Notes: generated from the letters alone by a model not told the origin. DNA of 57,933 nucleotides from a virus (IMGVR_UViG_3300029922_000078:1-57933); one strand, 5' to 3'. Numbered from the stretch's first letter, positions 23,394 through 31,860 are shown. Numbers and translations are program-made.

Positions 23394-24559
23394 TGCGTTA
23401 TTCCGCTGTTCTTCGCGCTGTCTATTCGAGCGTGTGGGCAATTCTTCCTGAAAAGCTGGAAGCTATTGCCGCCTTCATCAACCTCAAGGTCTCAGGTGGT
23501 GCTTCAGAGCCTGACGTGGTGGCGGCGATCCGTTCCGAGAATGCAATCGCCGCGGCGCGAATGCAGAGCCTGTCTGCCGGCACGCCGGGTTCGGTGATGG
23601 TGATGCCGCTTTATGGGGTCATCAACCAGCGCGGATCGGGCGACTTCTCCGGTCCGAGCGGGACTTCAGTGCAGCAGTTTACCCAGCAGTTCCGCCAAGC
23701 CGTCAACGATCCCAACGTCAAGGCTATCGTGATCGATGTCGATTCCCCTGGTGGTTCTGTTTCGGGTGTAGATGAGCTGGCGTCTGAGATCTTCAACGCC
23801 CGCAAGCAAAAGAAGATCACAGCCGTCTCCAACTGTCTCTGCGCATCGGCAGCTTATTGGCTGGCGTCGCAGGCTTCTGAGTTGGTAGTGAGCCCCTCGT
23901 CGCTGACTGGCTCTATCGGGGTCTACCAAGCCCACGAAGATGATTCCGAGGCCCTGGCCGCCGCGGGCGTCAAGGTGTCGCTCATCTCTGCCGGCAAGTT
24001 CAAAACCGAGGGCAATAACACCGAGCCCTTGGGGGACGATGCTCGTAGCGCCATGCAGGGTATGGTGGATGACTTCTATTCGCTCTTCACCAAGGCTGTG
24101 GCGCGTGGTCGCGGTGTTGCTGTCAAGGCCGTGGTTAACGGATTCGGACAGGGCCGGGTGTTAACGGCGCAGGATGCCGTCAAGCAGGGATTGGCTGACC
24201 GCATTGGAACTCTCGATGACGTGCTCTCCAAGTATGGTGTCAAACAGTCATCGGGTGGCAGCTCTGCTCTCGTGTCCGGATCTCATCCTGGCGCTCTTGT
24301 GTTCGGTACGTCAACGATTCCAGCTTCTGCTGTTGTCGACGATGGAGTCGAGGAGGCGGCAGCAGATGGGTGCTCTTGCTCGTGTGAGTCCTGCTCTGCT
24401 GGTGAGTGCCCTGGCTGCACGCATGAAGGGTGCGATGCCGATGCGGAGGGCTGTGAGGGGTGCGGAATGGCCGCAAGTGCAACAGCGAAGGCTTCTAGCG
24501 AGCGCGTGGCGATTGAGGCAGTAGAGCGTGACCGTCGTCTCAAGCTGTTAGGTATCTAG
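23393..24559 (+). CDS. Prohead protease, S49/SppA-type, with Cys-rich tail
   Basis: The protein has 388 residues. VMVMPLYGVINQRG begins the S49 fold. AIVIDVDSPGGSVSGVDELA and CLCASAAYWLASQASELVVSP place the nucleophile Ser in the SAAYW motif. SAGKFKTEGNNTEP carries the usual catalytic Lys. This is the lambda C-like protease that matures the prohead. Residues of about 315-365 form an odd acidic Cys-rich stretch with 11 Cys (CSCSCESCSAGECPGC, CEGCG), perhaps metal-binding. No separate scaffold gene is seen, so the C-terminal part may act as scaffold, as in lambda. Confidence 0.85.
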   Translation: MRYSAVLRAVYSSVWAILPEKLEAIAAFINLKVSGGASEPDVVAAIRSENAIAAARMQSLSAGTPGSVMVMPLYGVINQRGSGDFSGPSGTSVQQFTQQFRQAVNDPNVKAIVIDVDSPGGSVSGVDELASEIFNARKQKKITAVSNCLCASAAYWLASQASELVVSPSSLTGSIGVYQAHEDDSEALAAAGVKVSLISAGKFKTEGNNTEPLGDDARSAMQGMVDDFYSLFTKAVARGRGVAVKAVVNGFGQGRVLTAQDAVKQGLADRIGTLDDVLSKYGVKQSSGGSSALVSGSHPGALVFGTSTIPASAVVDDGVEEAAADGCSCSCESCSAGECPGCTHEGCDADAEGCEGCGMAASATAKASSERVAIEAVERDRRLKLLGI

Positions 24560-24572
24560 GAAAGGGTGAAGT

Positions 24573-24758
24573 ATGAAAGCATTTCTGGTTCTACTTGTTT
24601 TTGAAGTTCTCACAACGTGGGGGTTCTTCCGTCGCATAGCGAACGATACGTCCGATGGCGATATTGGCCTTGGGTCTCTCTTTTGGCTGATGGTTGCTTT
24701 GTATGTTCTCGTTGACGGAGCATGGGCGGGAATACTCATCTGGAAGCATTTCAATTAG
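24573..24758 (+). CDS. Small membrane protein (paralogue of 57035-57217)
   Basis: The protein has 61 residues with two membrane helices and a conserved middle FFRRIANDTSDGDIGLGSLFWLM. The same pattern (FYRIKGDTTDGDVGLGLLFWAL) is in the protein at 57035 in the contractile-tail half. The ribosome site GAAAGGG precedes ATG 24573. In the second phage it lies in the lysis cassette, which hints at a lysis or membrane role. A terminator follows it. Confidence 0.65.
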   Translation: MKAFLVLLVFEVLTTWGFFRRIANDTSDGDIGLGSLFWLMVALYVLVDGAWAGILIWKHFN

Positions 24759-24784
24759 ATAAAGGATTTAGTCACTGAATAGTG

Positions 24785-24815
24785 AAAGGCTCCGCAATCG
24801 CGGGGCCTTTTCTGT
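24785..24815 (+). terminator. Intrinsic terminator before capsid gene
   Basis: AAAGGCTCCGC (24785-24795) pairs with GCGGGGCCTTT (24800-24810) around an AATC loop, then TTCT. It separates the protease-side genes from the major capsid gene. The next 120 bp (24816-24938) have no convincing gene and must carry the capsid promoter or leader. Confidence 0.7.
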
Positions 24816-24938
24816 TGGACAAGGAAAAGTTTTCGACGGCCAATGCCGCTCGACTCCTGGCGCTTGCACCTGCCCGATGGTGGGTTTGCGGCGTCTTGGC
24901 CTTAACGCTTTTAAACCAAGAAAGAGAGAAACAAAAAC

Positions 24939-26216
24939 ATGAATCTCCGCCAATTGCAACAGGCCAAGGCTGCCGCCGTCGATGCCGCCAAGGCGATCCA
25001 GACCACGGCAACGGGCCGCTTGCTGACCACTGAGGAGCAGGCGTCCTTTGAGGGGCATCTGGCCACGGCCGAAGCCCGCGAGACCGATATTCAGGGCGCG
25101 CTTCGCCTCCAGTCGCTTGAACGCAGTGCGCCGCCCCTGATCGGATCTATCGAGAACCTGGCCGAAAAGAAACCCTGGCAGAACAAGGCTGATTTCTTGG
25201 GTGCGGTCATCGCCAGCACCCAAGCGGGCCGCGTTAGTGATCCACGCTTGCAGGCTGCTTTGGGTGGTAGTGAATCGGTGCCTGCTGAGGGCGGTTTCCC
25301 AGTTCCCACCGAGTTTGCAGCCGATCTGCTTCAGCGCGCCTATGACGTGGGCGACGTAGCTCGACAGTGCCGAAGGATCGAGATGTCCAGTTCCCGACTC
25401 ATCATGAACGCCATTGATGAAAGTAGCCGCGTGGATGGCGGACGCTGGGGCGGGTTGCTCGCCTTTTGGGCTTCGGAAGCTGCTGCCTATACCTCGACCA
25501 AGCCGAAGTTCCGCGAATTACAGTTCACGGCAAACAAGCTCACTGGTCTCGCTTACCTCACCGAGGAACTGATGGAGGATACGACGGCTGTGTCGTCCTA
25601 CATCGATACCATCTTCCCGGATGAATTTGCGTTCAAGATCGATGATGCCATCATCAACGGTCTCGGCCAGGGGATGCCGCTCGGCATCCTTCAAAAGAAG
25701 TCTGCCGCTACCATCGTGGTGCCTAAGGACGCTGGACAGGCGACGGGTACGGTCAGCTCTTCCAATATCCTCAACATGTGGTCGCGCCTTTGGGCGAAGA
25801 GCCGCAAGAATGCCTGCTGGTTTATCAACCAGAGCATCGAAACGCAGCTTTACCCGTTGCTGATTGCTGGTACAGCAGGCACAAGCACAGCCACGTTGAT
25901 GTACGTTGCGCCTGGCCAGTACGGCAACAACAGTGACTATGGTCTGCTGATGGGAAAGCCGGTGATCCCCATCGAGCAGACCTCAGCTCTCAGCGCTCAA
26001 GGCGACATCATCTTGGCGGATATGAGCCAATACATATTGGCTCAGCGTAGCGAGGTTCGGGCTGACAGCTCCATCCATGTTGCCTTCCTCACTGGCGAGT
26101 TGGCGCTTCGCTTCCAGGTGCGCCTCGATGGACAGAGTTGGTGGAATACTCCGCTGACTCCAAAAGCGGCTGGAGCCCCCACGCTCTCTCCGTTCGTCAC
26201 TCTCGCATCCCGGTAA
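24939..26216 (+). CDS. Major capsid protein (HK97 fold)
   Basis: The protein has 425 residues. The AAGAAAGAGAGAAAC leader has a weak purine-rich ribosome site. The N-terminal about 80 residues form a helical delta domain (MNLRQLQQAKAAAVDAAKAIQ). The mature part starts around 85-105 (NKADFLGAVIASTQAG). GGFPVPTEFAADLLQRAYDVGDVARQCRRIEM is the N-arm and spine helix start. FRELQFTANKLTGLAYLTEELMED and FINQSIETQLYPLL are typical of HK97 capsid proteins. It builds the icosahedral shell, and the delta domain is probably removed by the upstream protease. Confidence 0.92.
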   Translation: MNLRQLQQAKAAAVDAAKAIQTTATGRLLTTEEQASFEGHLATAEARETDIQGALRLQSLERSAPPLIGSIENLAEKKPWQNKADFLGAVIASTQAGRVSDPRLQAALGGSESVPAEGGFPVPTEFAADLLQRAYDVGDVARQCRRIEMSSSRLIMNAIDESSRVDGGRWGGLLAFWASEAAAYTSTKPKFRELQFTANKLTGLAYLTEELMEDTTAVSSYIDTIFPDEFAFKIDDAIINGLGQGMPLGILQKKSAATIVVPKDAGQATGTVSSSNILNMWSRLWAKSRKNACWFINQSIETQLYPLLIAGTAGTSTATLMYVAPGQYGNNSDYGLLMGKPVIPIEQTSALSAQGDIILADMSQYILAQRSEVRADSSIHVAFLTGELALRFQVRLDGQSWWNTPLTPKAAGAPTLSPFVTLASR

Positions 26217-26314
26217 TTTCGACCACGCTTTTGCGGGCTTCCTGGCAAGTGCAGGCGGCCCGCTCGCACTTCTTCTTTTACAACTCCGGCATCGTCCGGG
26301 AAGGGGTTACGCGT

Positions 26315-26797
26315 ATGTCCGCAAAAGGATTTTGGGCATCTCAGGATGGTCACGTGGTCAGCTTGATTTCTCCGCAGAGCATTAGCGGTGGTGTTACTGG
26401 CCAAGTATTCAACATGGAGGGCTATCACCATGCTTCCATCATCGTGCAGCTCGGCGCACAGGCTGCTGCTGCCTCAAAGATTCTCATCAACGCGTGCACT
26501 GATGCGGCGGGCGATGGGGCAACGGCTCAGCCGTACAGCCTTTTCACTCAGGAGACGGCTGGGCTCACCAACGATGTGCTCTCCGTGCGCCAGAGTGTTT
26601 CCGCGGCTGGCTACACGCCCAGCGCCAGTGCCAACATCTTCTACGTGATTGAGATTGACGCAGATCAACTGCCCGTCGGTTATCCGTTCGTGCAGTTGCA
26701 GATCACTAACGGCGCCAACGTCGATTATGCCTCTGCGGTTGTTGTGCTCTCGGGTGGTCGCTTCATCGGCGATCAGTCGCCCACCGCGACCTCCTAA
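26315..26797 (+). CDS. Virion structural protein, possible head decoration
   Basis: I chose ATG 26315, the first ATG after the capsid gene with a GGGAAGGGG site. The frame is open from 26138, inside the capsid gene. The protein of 160 residues is beta-rich with no Cys clusters (VFNMEGYHHASIIVQLGAQ, ANIFYVIEIDADQLPVGYPFVQLQITNGA). Proteins of this form directly after HK97 capsid genes are often minor capsid or decoration proteins. The assignment rests on place and style. Confidence 0.55.
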   Translation: MSAKGFWASQDGHVVSLISPQSISGGVTGQVFNMEGYHHASIIVQLGAQAAAASKILINACTDAAGDGATAQPYSLFTQETAGLTNDVLSVRQSVSAAGYTPSASANIFYVIEIDADQLPVGYPFVQLQITNGANVDYASAVVVLSGGRFIGDQSPTATS

Positions 26798-26873
26798 GCG
26801 GTGGTTGATGTAAATGGATGCGCCGGGGGTTGACACAGCCCCCCGGCCCTAACTTGGCGATGTAGAGGTGCAA

Positions 26874-27287
26874 ATGGCGCAACAGGTAGTTACTCCAAAT
26901 CTGAATCTTTCTCTCCCCGGCGATGATTCGCACAATACCCCATGGGGTGCATGCGATCAGTTGCTGGCAACGGCCATCAATATGATTGATTCGGCCATCG
27001 TCTCGGGAGTCCAGTCCAACTCCTGGAGATACGCGGTGGATGCGGGGAGCGCGGCAAATATATATGCCGGAAGCTATATCCCACCTCAGACGCTACAGGC
27101 TGGAGTTGGTGTTTATCTCAAGGCGGCTCACGCCAACACTGGGGCGTCGACCTTTGCGATAAACGGTGGCGCAACCAAGCCCATCACAAAGACGGGCGGT
27201 GTCGCGCTAGTGGGTGGAGAGATCCTCTCCGGTCAGATCATCCAGATGATCTACGACGGAACCGAATGGCAGTTGATTAGCCAGTAG
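26874..27287 (+). CDS. Candidate head fibre protein
   Basis: The protein has 137 residues. Residues 4-40 (VVTPNLNLSLPGDDSHNTPWGACDQLLATAINMID) resemble the N-terminus of the fibre-like gene at 53881 (TPNIGLQIAAFNQSNW...NWNMLDLI). The C-terminal 80 residues are the collar/fibre repeat of tail fibres (GVYLKAAHANTGASTFAINGG...IVQMIYDGTEWQL type). It is a fibre module placed between capsid and neck genes, so it may be a head fibre attached to the capsid. A terminator follows. Confidence 0.6.
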   Translation: MAQQVVTPNLNLSLPGDDSHNTPWGACDQLLATAINMIDSAIVSGVQSNSWRYAVDAGSAANIYAGSYIPPQTLQAGVGVYLKAAHANTGASTFAINGGATKPITKTGGVALVGGEILSGQIIQMIYDGTEWQLISQ

Positions 27288-27300
27288 GCATGTATTCAAT

Positions 27301-27333
27301 AGGGCTGCGGGTAATCTTGCGGCCCTTTCTTTT
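27301..27333 (+). terminator. Intrinsic terminator
   Basis: AGGGCTGC (27301-27308) pairs with GCGGCCCT (27319-27326), followed by TTCTTTT. It lies after the head fibre candidate and before the neck genes. Confidence 0.75.
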
Positions 27334-27355
27334 CACTAAAAGCGAAGGTGCCACA

Positions 27356-28246
27356 ATGAGCGATACTCTACTGCCCGTCACCTTACCAGCAGATGAGCCG
27401 GTACAGGTAGCCGAATTCGTCCGACAACTGGGAATTCCCTCCTATTCCGATGAGACCCTTGCGCTGGCGCAAGCGGATAATTTCTCCGGCTTTCTGATGG
27501 CTGCTCGTGAAGACTGCGAAAAATGGTGTCGGCGTGGGTTTATTACGCGCAGCTATCTGTTGCGTCTTGATGGGTTCCCTGGCTCTAGTTTGAGCTATGA
27601 TCGCGAGGGCTTTGCAGCCATTCGATTGCCGCGCCCACCTTTTCAGTCCATCGATTCGTTCTCGTACGTGGATACTTCCGGCGCGGTGCAAACGCTCGCG
27701 CTTGATGTCTCCTACGGGTCCAATATCGCTGCTCCCATGTATGGCTACCAGTTGCAGCGCGGATCTATGAATCAGGCTGCTTGCCTTATCCCTCCCTGGG
27801 CTCGACCATGGCCACCTGTGCGACGCGTGCCGGCGTGTGTGGTAGTGCAGTTTCAGGCGGGGTATGGTCAGCCAGTCACAGTCTCGTTGGGTCAGGGGTC
27901 GGCGCAACTGAGTGCACCTGGCTACAGCTTCAACCTAGATGCTGCTCCGCTCCTTTTGGGTGATACCGGCATGCGAATCACGATTCCGGGCGCGGGCGCG
28001 AATGGCGGCGATCTAAAAACCTTTGTAGCGTCCGTGGATGGTAGCGGCAATGCTACGTTGGCATCCCCTGCCCTTACTGCCGTAGACAGTGTTCCGGCGT
28101 GGCTGGGGTACCCGGTCCCGCATGGGATTCGCTTGGCCATCAAGTTTCTCGCGCAGTTCTATTACGAGCAAGGTTCGGTTGTCGATGTGCCGATGCCTCG
28201 TGTCGTTAAGAGTCTGCTTGAGAAACACAGAATCTTGGGGTGCTGA
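27356..28246 (+). CDS. Head-tail connector protein (gp6/gp8-like) with an inserted domain
   Basis: I chose ATG 27356 over the upstream frame that runs through the terminator. The protein has 296 residues. DNFSGFLMAAREDCEKWCRRGFITRSYLLRLDGFP and IRLPRPPFQSIDSFSYVD are typical of phiE125 gp8/HK97 gp6-type connectors. The C-terminal helix (PHGIRLAIKFLAQFYYEQG) completes the fold. About 65 beta-rich residues (185-250) are inserted between the two halves, which makes it longer than usual. It forms the ring below the portal. Confidence 0.75.
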   Translation: MSDTLLPVTLPADEPVQVAEFVRQLGIPSYSDETLALAQADNFSGFLMAAREDCEKWCRRGFITRSYLLRLDGFPGSSLSYDREGFAAIRLPRPPFQSIDSFSYVDTSGAVQTLALDVSYGSNIAAPMYGYQLQRGSMNQAACLIPPWARPWPPVRRVPACVVVQFQAGYGQPVTVSLGQGSAQLSAPGYSFNLDAAPLLLGDTGMRITIPGAGANGGDLKTFVASVDGSGNATLASPALTAVDSVPAWLGYPVPHGIRLAIKFLAQFYYEQGSVVDVPMPRVVKSLLEKHRILGC

Positions 28247-28247
28247 T

Positions 28248-28649
28248 ATGCCTTTGCCTTATCCCTATCAAGGGATCAAAGACCCGCTCGCTATACCGGT
28301 GGGTTTCTTGCGTCACGAGGTGCGCCTCGCAAAGCCGTTGCTTCAAGATCGGGATGCCTCGGGTGAGCCTGGATCAGCATGGACGGTTTACCTGACCGCG
28401 CTTGCTGGCATTGAGCAGCTATCGGGAAAAGATCTACTCCAGGGTGATCAGTGGGCCAGCCAAACGCAATGGCGCGTCACGCTGCGCTGGCCTGGATGCG
28501 ATGTTGTTGCCGGTCAGCGCGTCTACGTGGGGCCGTTTACCGGAAAGTATCCCGCGCATACCTTCGAAGTCCTATTCACCGAAAACGTGCAGTTGCGCAA
28601 TCGCAAACTGTTGCTGACGTGTTTGGAGGTCGACGGGGGGAGTGGATGA
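28248..28649 (+). CDS. Head closure / head-tail joining protein
   Basis: ATG 28248 is two bases after the previous stop. The protein has 133 residues. The fold pattern is that of SPP1 gp16-type head closure proteins: LRHEVRLAKPLLQDRDASGEPGSAW, WRVTLRWPGCDVVAGQRVYVG and a final strand pair (FTENVQLRNRKLLLTCLEV). It seals the head after packaging and receives the tail. It overlaps the next gene (ATGA). Confidence 0.7.
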   Translation: MPLPYPYQGIKDPLAIPVGFLRHEVRLAKPLLQDRDASGEPGSAWTVYLTALAGIEQLSGKDLLQGDQWASQTQWRVTLRWPGCDVVAGQRVYVGPFTGKYPAHTFEVLFTENVQLRNRKLLLTCLEVDGGSG

Positions 28650-29179
28650 TGGATGACTTGAGCATCAAGTTTGATACGCATGAATGGAATGACCTGCTCA
28701 AGTCTCTTCCGCAGGCTCTGGCCGGCAAAGCGGTGAGCGCGTCTCTGGCAGCGGGTGGTGCGGTTCTGGCAGACGCAATGGAAGTAGAAGCTCCGGAGCG
28801 TACAGATGATCCCACCCCTGGCAGCAATTCATTGCCTCCGGGAATCCTGAAGCATGACGTTTCTTTTCAGGTGCAGATGTCGTCGGGGCATATGCCGCGC
28901 GTGAAGGTGGGGTGCACTGAAGTAGCTGGGCGCGTTGCCGGGTGGATTGAAAACGGCTTTGATGTCGTCGTGCATGGTAAAAAAAGCGCCAAGGAGAAAA
29001 GGACAGGTACTGTATCTGCCAAGCACACTCCAAAAACTGGCGCGAAGCATGTAGACGCGAATCCTTTCATGGCGCGAGCGTTTGAATCGGCCATTGAAGA
29101 TGCAACCAACGCGACTCTTGACAGTTTGCAGCAGTCGCTGACTAAGGCGATTGCAGAAAGGGATGGGAGCAGTGGCTAG
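28646..29179 (+). CDS. Neck protein, HK97 gp10-like
   Basis: ATG 28646 overlaps the previous stop. The protein has 177 residues. The helix LLKSLPQALAGKAVSASLAAGGAVLADAMEVEAP, the strand VKVGCTEVAGRVAGWIENGF and the NPFMARAFESAIEDAT helix fit the HK97 gp10 (tail-completion/neck) group. A Lys-rich loop lies between. It is placed correctly between the head closure and tail terminator genes. Confidence 0.7.
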   Translation: MMDDLSIKFDTHEWNDLLKSLPQALAGKAVSASLAAGGAVLADAMEVEAPERTDDPTPGSNSLPPGILKHDVSFQVQMSSGHMPRVKVGCTEVAGRVAGWIENGFDVVVHGKKSAKEKRTGTVSAKHTPKTGAKHVDANPFMARAFESAIEDATNATLDSLQQSLTKAIAERDGSSG

Positions 29180-29582
29180 CCTGGTTGAAGGGATCGTTGC
29201 GTATCTTGTTGCGCAGGAATCAGTCTCATCGGTGGTTGGTCAGTCTATTCAGCCGATCCCTGGGCCACAGGAGCGGGAGTTGTTTCCGGTGATTGTCTAT
29301 CAGGTTGTAAGCGACAAGAACGGAAGAACACTCACAGGGCCGGATGGCGTTGCGAACGCTCGAATCTTGTTTTCTTGCAAGATGTGGAAGGCTCCGGGAA
29401 GTTATCTCGCTGCGCGTAATCTTGGCCTCGCGTTGCACAATGCGCTCGATGGCTATCAGGGAACTCTGCCTGGTGGCCCACAGGTGTTTTATGCCGAGGC
29501 TGAAAACCCTGTGGATGTCTATCAGGAGGATGGGCTGCTCTCGGTAGCGAATGTAACGGCCTTTATCACCTATCAGAACTAA
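29163..29582 (+). CDS. Tail terminator (DUF3168-type)
   Basis: The start is ATG 29163 or GTG 29172; both overlap the previous gene. The protein of about 139 residues begins with a helix (ASLVEGIVAYLVAQ), then LFPVIVYQVVSDKNGRTLTGPDGVANARILFSCK and AARNLGLALHNALDGYQG, the DUF3168 order. It ends the growth of the tail tube and joins it to the neck. Confidence 0.75.
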   Translation: MGAVASLVEGIVAYLVAQESVSSVVGQSIQPIPGPQERELFPVIVYQVVSDKNGRTLTGPDGVANARILFSCKMWKAPGSYLAARNLGLALHNALDGYQGTLPGGPQVFYAEAENPVDVYQEDGLLSVANVTAFITYQN

Positions 29583-29644
29583 CGGCTGCAAACCTCGCAA
29601 CAGCCTGGATATTGCGGATCACCCACAACTGAAAGAGGTAATCA

Positions 29645-30118
29645 ATGTCGGGAACAACTTCCAAAGGCGGTACATCCGCCGGCGCAGTGCTCAGCATTAT
29701 GGTCGGGGCTACGCTAACTCCGATTCTCCAGATCAAGGAGTACGATCTCCCCGAAGCCAAGTGGAAATACGACACCATCACCAACTCCAATAGCCCCACG
29801 ATTGGAGTTGGCAACCAGGTGCTCGACGAGAATGCGCCCACCGTGGTTGATCCCGGCGAGGCCAGCTTTTCCGGTATCTGGCTGCCCTCTGACGCGGGTC
29901 AGCAGGCGGTTGCGGCATCCTTCGCGACGGGCACGGCGGTGGAGTTCACCCTCCAGCTCAAGCCGATTGCTGGCCAGACCACGACAGGCAATCTCTATAC
30001 CTGGATGGCGTTTGTTCAGGCTCTCCCCATGCCCTCCGGCCTGAGTGTGGACAAGGTTGCCCAGGTGAAGATCTCGCTCAAGATGGCCTCTCTGATCGCC
30101 GTCACTGTCGGCAGCTAA
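29645..30118 (+). CDS. Major tail tube protein
   Basis: The protein has 157 residues, and its ATG has a GAAAGAGG site. It is beta-rich with the usual order of small siphophage tube proteins (LKEYDLPEAKWKYDTITNSNSP, AVEFTLQLKPI, ...VKISLKMASLIAVTV). It lies after the terminator protein and before the chaperone pair, where the tube gene is expected. A strong terminator follows, as is frequent for this highly expressed gene. Confidence 0.8.
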   Translation: MSGTTSKGGTSAGAVLSIMVGATLTPILQIKEYDLPEAKWKYDTITNSNSPTIGVGNQVLDENAPTVVDPGEASFSGIWLPSDAGQQAVAASFATGTAVEFTLQLKPIAGQTTTGNLYTWMAFVQALPMPSGLSVDKVAQVKISLKMASLIAVTVGS

Positions 30119-30138
30119 ACATCCGTCAATTCAGCCCG

Positions 30139-30171
30139 AGCGGGCATGGCATGATTCATGCCCGCTTTTTT
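30139..30171 (+). terminator. Strong intrinsic terminator after tube gene
   Basis: AGCGGGCATG (30139-30148) pairs with CATGCCCGCT (30157-30166), followed by a T run. It will limit the level of the chaperone and tape-measure genes relative to the tube. Confidence 0.85.
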
Positions 30172-30182
30172 AGAAGGAAGCC

Positions 30183-30539
30183 ATGAAGAATCCTGTTGCA
30201 CCCAAGACGTCGCTCACTGTTGACGGCGTGACCTACGAACTGCTCTTCGATATGCAAGCCACGGCTCTCGCCGAGGATCTGTCCGACCGGCCCCTGCTCA
30301 CCGGCCTGCGTCAGCGCGATATCGCCACACCGACAATCCGCCTTGTGCAGGCCATGTTCTATGCCTGCCTCCATACTGACCATCCGGGCATCTCCTTCGC
30401 CGATGTCAAAGCCATGGTCACGCGCCACAATATCCACGAGATCTGGCGGGCGGTCCTTGAGGCGTGGGCGGCGGGCCTGGCCAAGCCCAAAGCGGACGAG
30501 GCCGAAGAGGGCGTGGGCCCCATCCAGGGCCAGCGGTAA
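30183..30539 (+). CDS. Tail assembly chaperone (G-like)
   Basis: The protein has 118 residues, with an AGAAGGAAG site before ATG 30183. It begins TSLTVDGVTYELLFDMQATALAEDLS, and an all-helical remainder follows (FADVKAMVTRHNIHEIWRAVLEAW). This is the usual style of short chaperones that precede the tape measure gene. A candidate slippery heptamer lies 18 bases before its stop, so a part of ribosomes may shift into the -1 frame and make the longer GT-like product. Confidence 0.75.
   Translation: MKNPVAPKTSLTVDGVTYELLFDMQATALAEDLSDRPLLTGLRQRDIATPTIRLVQAMFYACLHTDHPGISFADVKAMVTRHNIHEIWRAVLEAWAAGLAKPKADEAEEGVGPIQGQR
30515..30521 (+). other. Candidate -1 frameshift site GGGCCCC
   Basis: In the reading frame the bases read gtG GGC CCC, so GGGCCCC fits X XXY YYZ in the right register. 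After a -1 slip, the frame runs on for 115 codons to 30865. Its product has the usual features of the T part of a chaperone pair. Confidence 0.65.
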
Positions 30540-30865
30540 CCAACGAACAGCGTTGGCTTGACCTCTGGTCCATGGCGCGATATGACCTTGGATTGTCGGA
30601 GCTGGAGTTTTGGCATAGTACGGATCGCCAGCTCAAGGCATTGATAAGCCGGAACGAAGCCCACAAGGAACGTGGATACCTTCTGGCTGCCATCGTTGCC
30701 TCAACCACAGCGAACTTTAGTATGTCTCGCCCCAAAGAGCCATACACGGTGGCTGACTTCATGCCTGCAAGGGGTAAGCGTCAGAGTGAGGAGCGGTCTG
30801 AGGATGAGATTTCCGAAGATCTGGCAAGGCGCTTAGCCTGTTCGATCTCTTCGACGGTTCACTAG
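30518..30865 (+). CDS. Tail chaperone extension (T-like), made by -1 frameshift
   Basis: The -1 frame relative to the G-like gene is open from 30464. No start with a good ribosome site is seen before NEQRWLDLWSMARYDLGLSELEFWHSTDRQLKALI, the region typical of the T part (helical, with FWHSTDRQLKAL). A fused product, joined at 30515-30521, is therefore likely. It binds the tape measure protein during tail assembly. From 30866 to 31083 no gene is seen; a GGAGGG/CCCTCC inverted repeat lies at about 30956-30981. Confidence 0.7.
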   Translation, partial: PHPGPAVTNEQRWLDLWSMARYDLGLSELEFWHSTDRQLKALISRNEAHKERGYLLAAIVASTTANFSMSRPKEPYTVADFMPARGKRQSEERSEDEISEDLARRLACSISSTVH

Positions 30866-31083
30866 GGTGAATCGTCGGTTGCTTATCACTCTATAACCAC
30901 GGCGGAGCATGGCAGATCGACATGCTTCGCCATCGGCTCGGCATCACCTGGTAACGGAGGGATATTGCGAGTAAGCCCTCCGCCCTGGCCGCGCAATTCA
31001 TTTTGGGTCGCAATGATTTTTCAGGGCTATCTATGAGAAAACACGCGGATTTCGGTGGTAGAATTGGCCGAAAGGATATCCCT

Positions 31084-31812
31084 ATGAAAAGGTTTTTTCT
31101 TGTATTTTGCATGGCTTTGATTGTCGTTGTCGTCCCTGCACAGGGGCGTTCCAAGGATTCCGGATCAAATTTGCGCTTGAAATCTTCTTCCGCCGCAGCC
31201 TCTGAGCTTATCCATTACATGGCTGTAAACGCGCACCGACTCCCTACGGACGCTGAATTTGAAGCTGCACGTGATGTCATTTATAAGGCAGAGATTCAGG
31301 TGATCCTTGATGGGCATCCAGAGCTTGTGGATCCGGAAGACTTCAAAGTCTGTCGGGCTATGATCGCGTCAAGTGGTACGGGGAATACTAAAAAGGAAGT
31401 GACTCTTACTCAGCGTCTTCCAAGTAAAGGTGAGGCGTTAGAAAAGATTAGGCGTGAGAAAAGCGCGTTAGGTGGGGCTTCAGTAGAGGATTCATATAAT
31501 GCAGTGATAGCTGCTCAAGCGGCGGAGGTTAACGCGATCAGATCAGGACATCCTGAGTTGGTTGCTTTAGAAGATCTTGCTGGAGCTAAAGAAGTTGCTA
31601 AACAGGAAGATAGGCAGGATCGGTTAGATCTTCACCATTGCCCATCTGTGGTCCGTATTGGCATAGAGGAGGCTTGTGTTTACATTCTCCTCGGCTATCC
31701 AGACCACACCAATGATGACGCTCTAAGTGGGAAGCAACTTGTCTATCCGCATGACTATTTTGTCTATGTTGACCATGATGGGATCGTGGAGAACATCCAA
31801 TCCACTTACTGA
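31084..31812 (+). CDS. Secreted protein moron, unknown function
   Basis: I chose ATG 31084, with GAAAGGATAT upstream. The protein of 242 residues starts with a clear Sec signal peptide (KRFFLVFCMALIVVVVPAQG, cleavage near 20-22). Two similar units follow: AEIQVILDGHPELVDPEDF (about 75) and AEVNAIRSGHPELVALEDL (about 148). The C-terminal part holds DLHHCPSVVRIGIEEACVYILLGYPD. The base composition is lower in GC than its neighbours, and it has its own terminator. It is not a tail gene, so it is a moron inserted between chaperone and tape measure. It may act in the lysogen's envelope. Confidence 0.7.
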   Translation: MKRFFLVFCMALIVVVVPAQGRSKDSGSNLRLKSSSAAASELIHYMAVNAHRLPTDAEFEAARDVIYKAEIQVILDGHPELVDPEDFKVCRAMIASSGTGNTKKEVTLTQRLPSKGEALEKIRREKSALGGASVEDSYNAVIAAQAAEVNAIRSGHPELVALEDLAGAKEVAKQEDRQDRLDLHHCPSVVRIGIEEACVYILLGYPDHTNDDALSGKQLVYPHDYFVYVDHDGIVENIQSTY

Positions 31813-31860
31813 TTCTGTGGCGAGTGGACCATAGTATTTCAATTCGTACTCGTGATTCTA

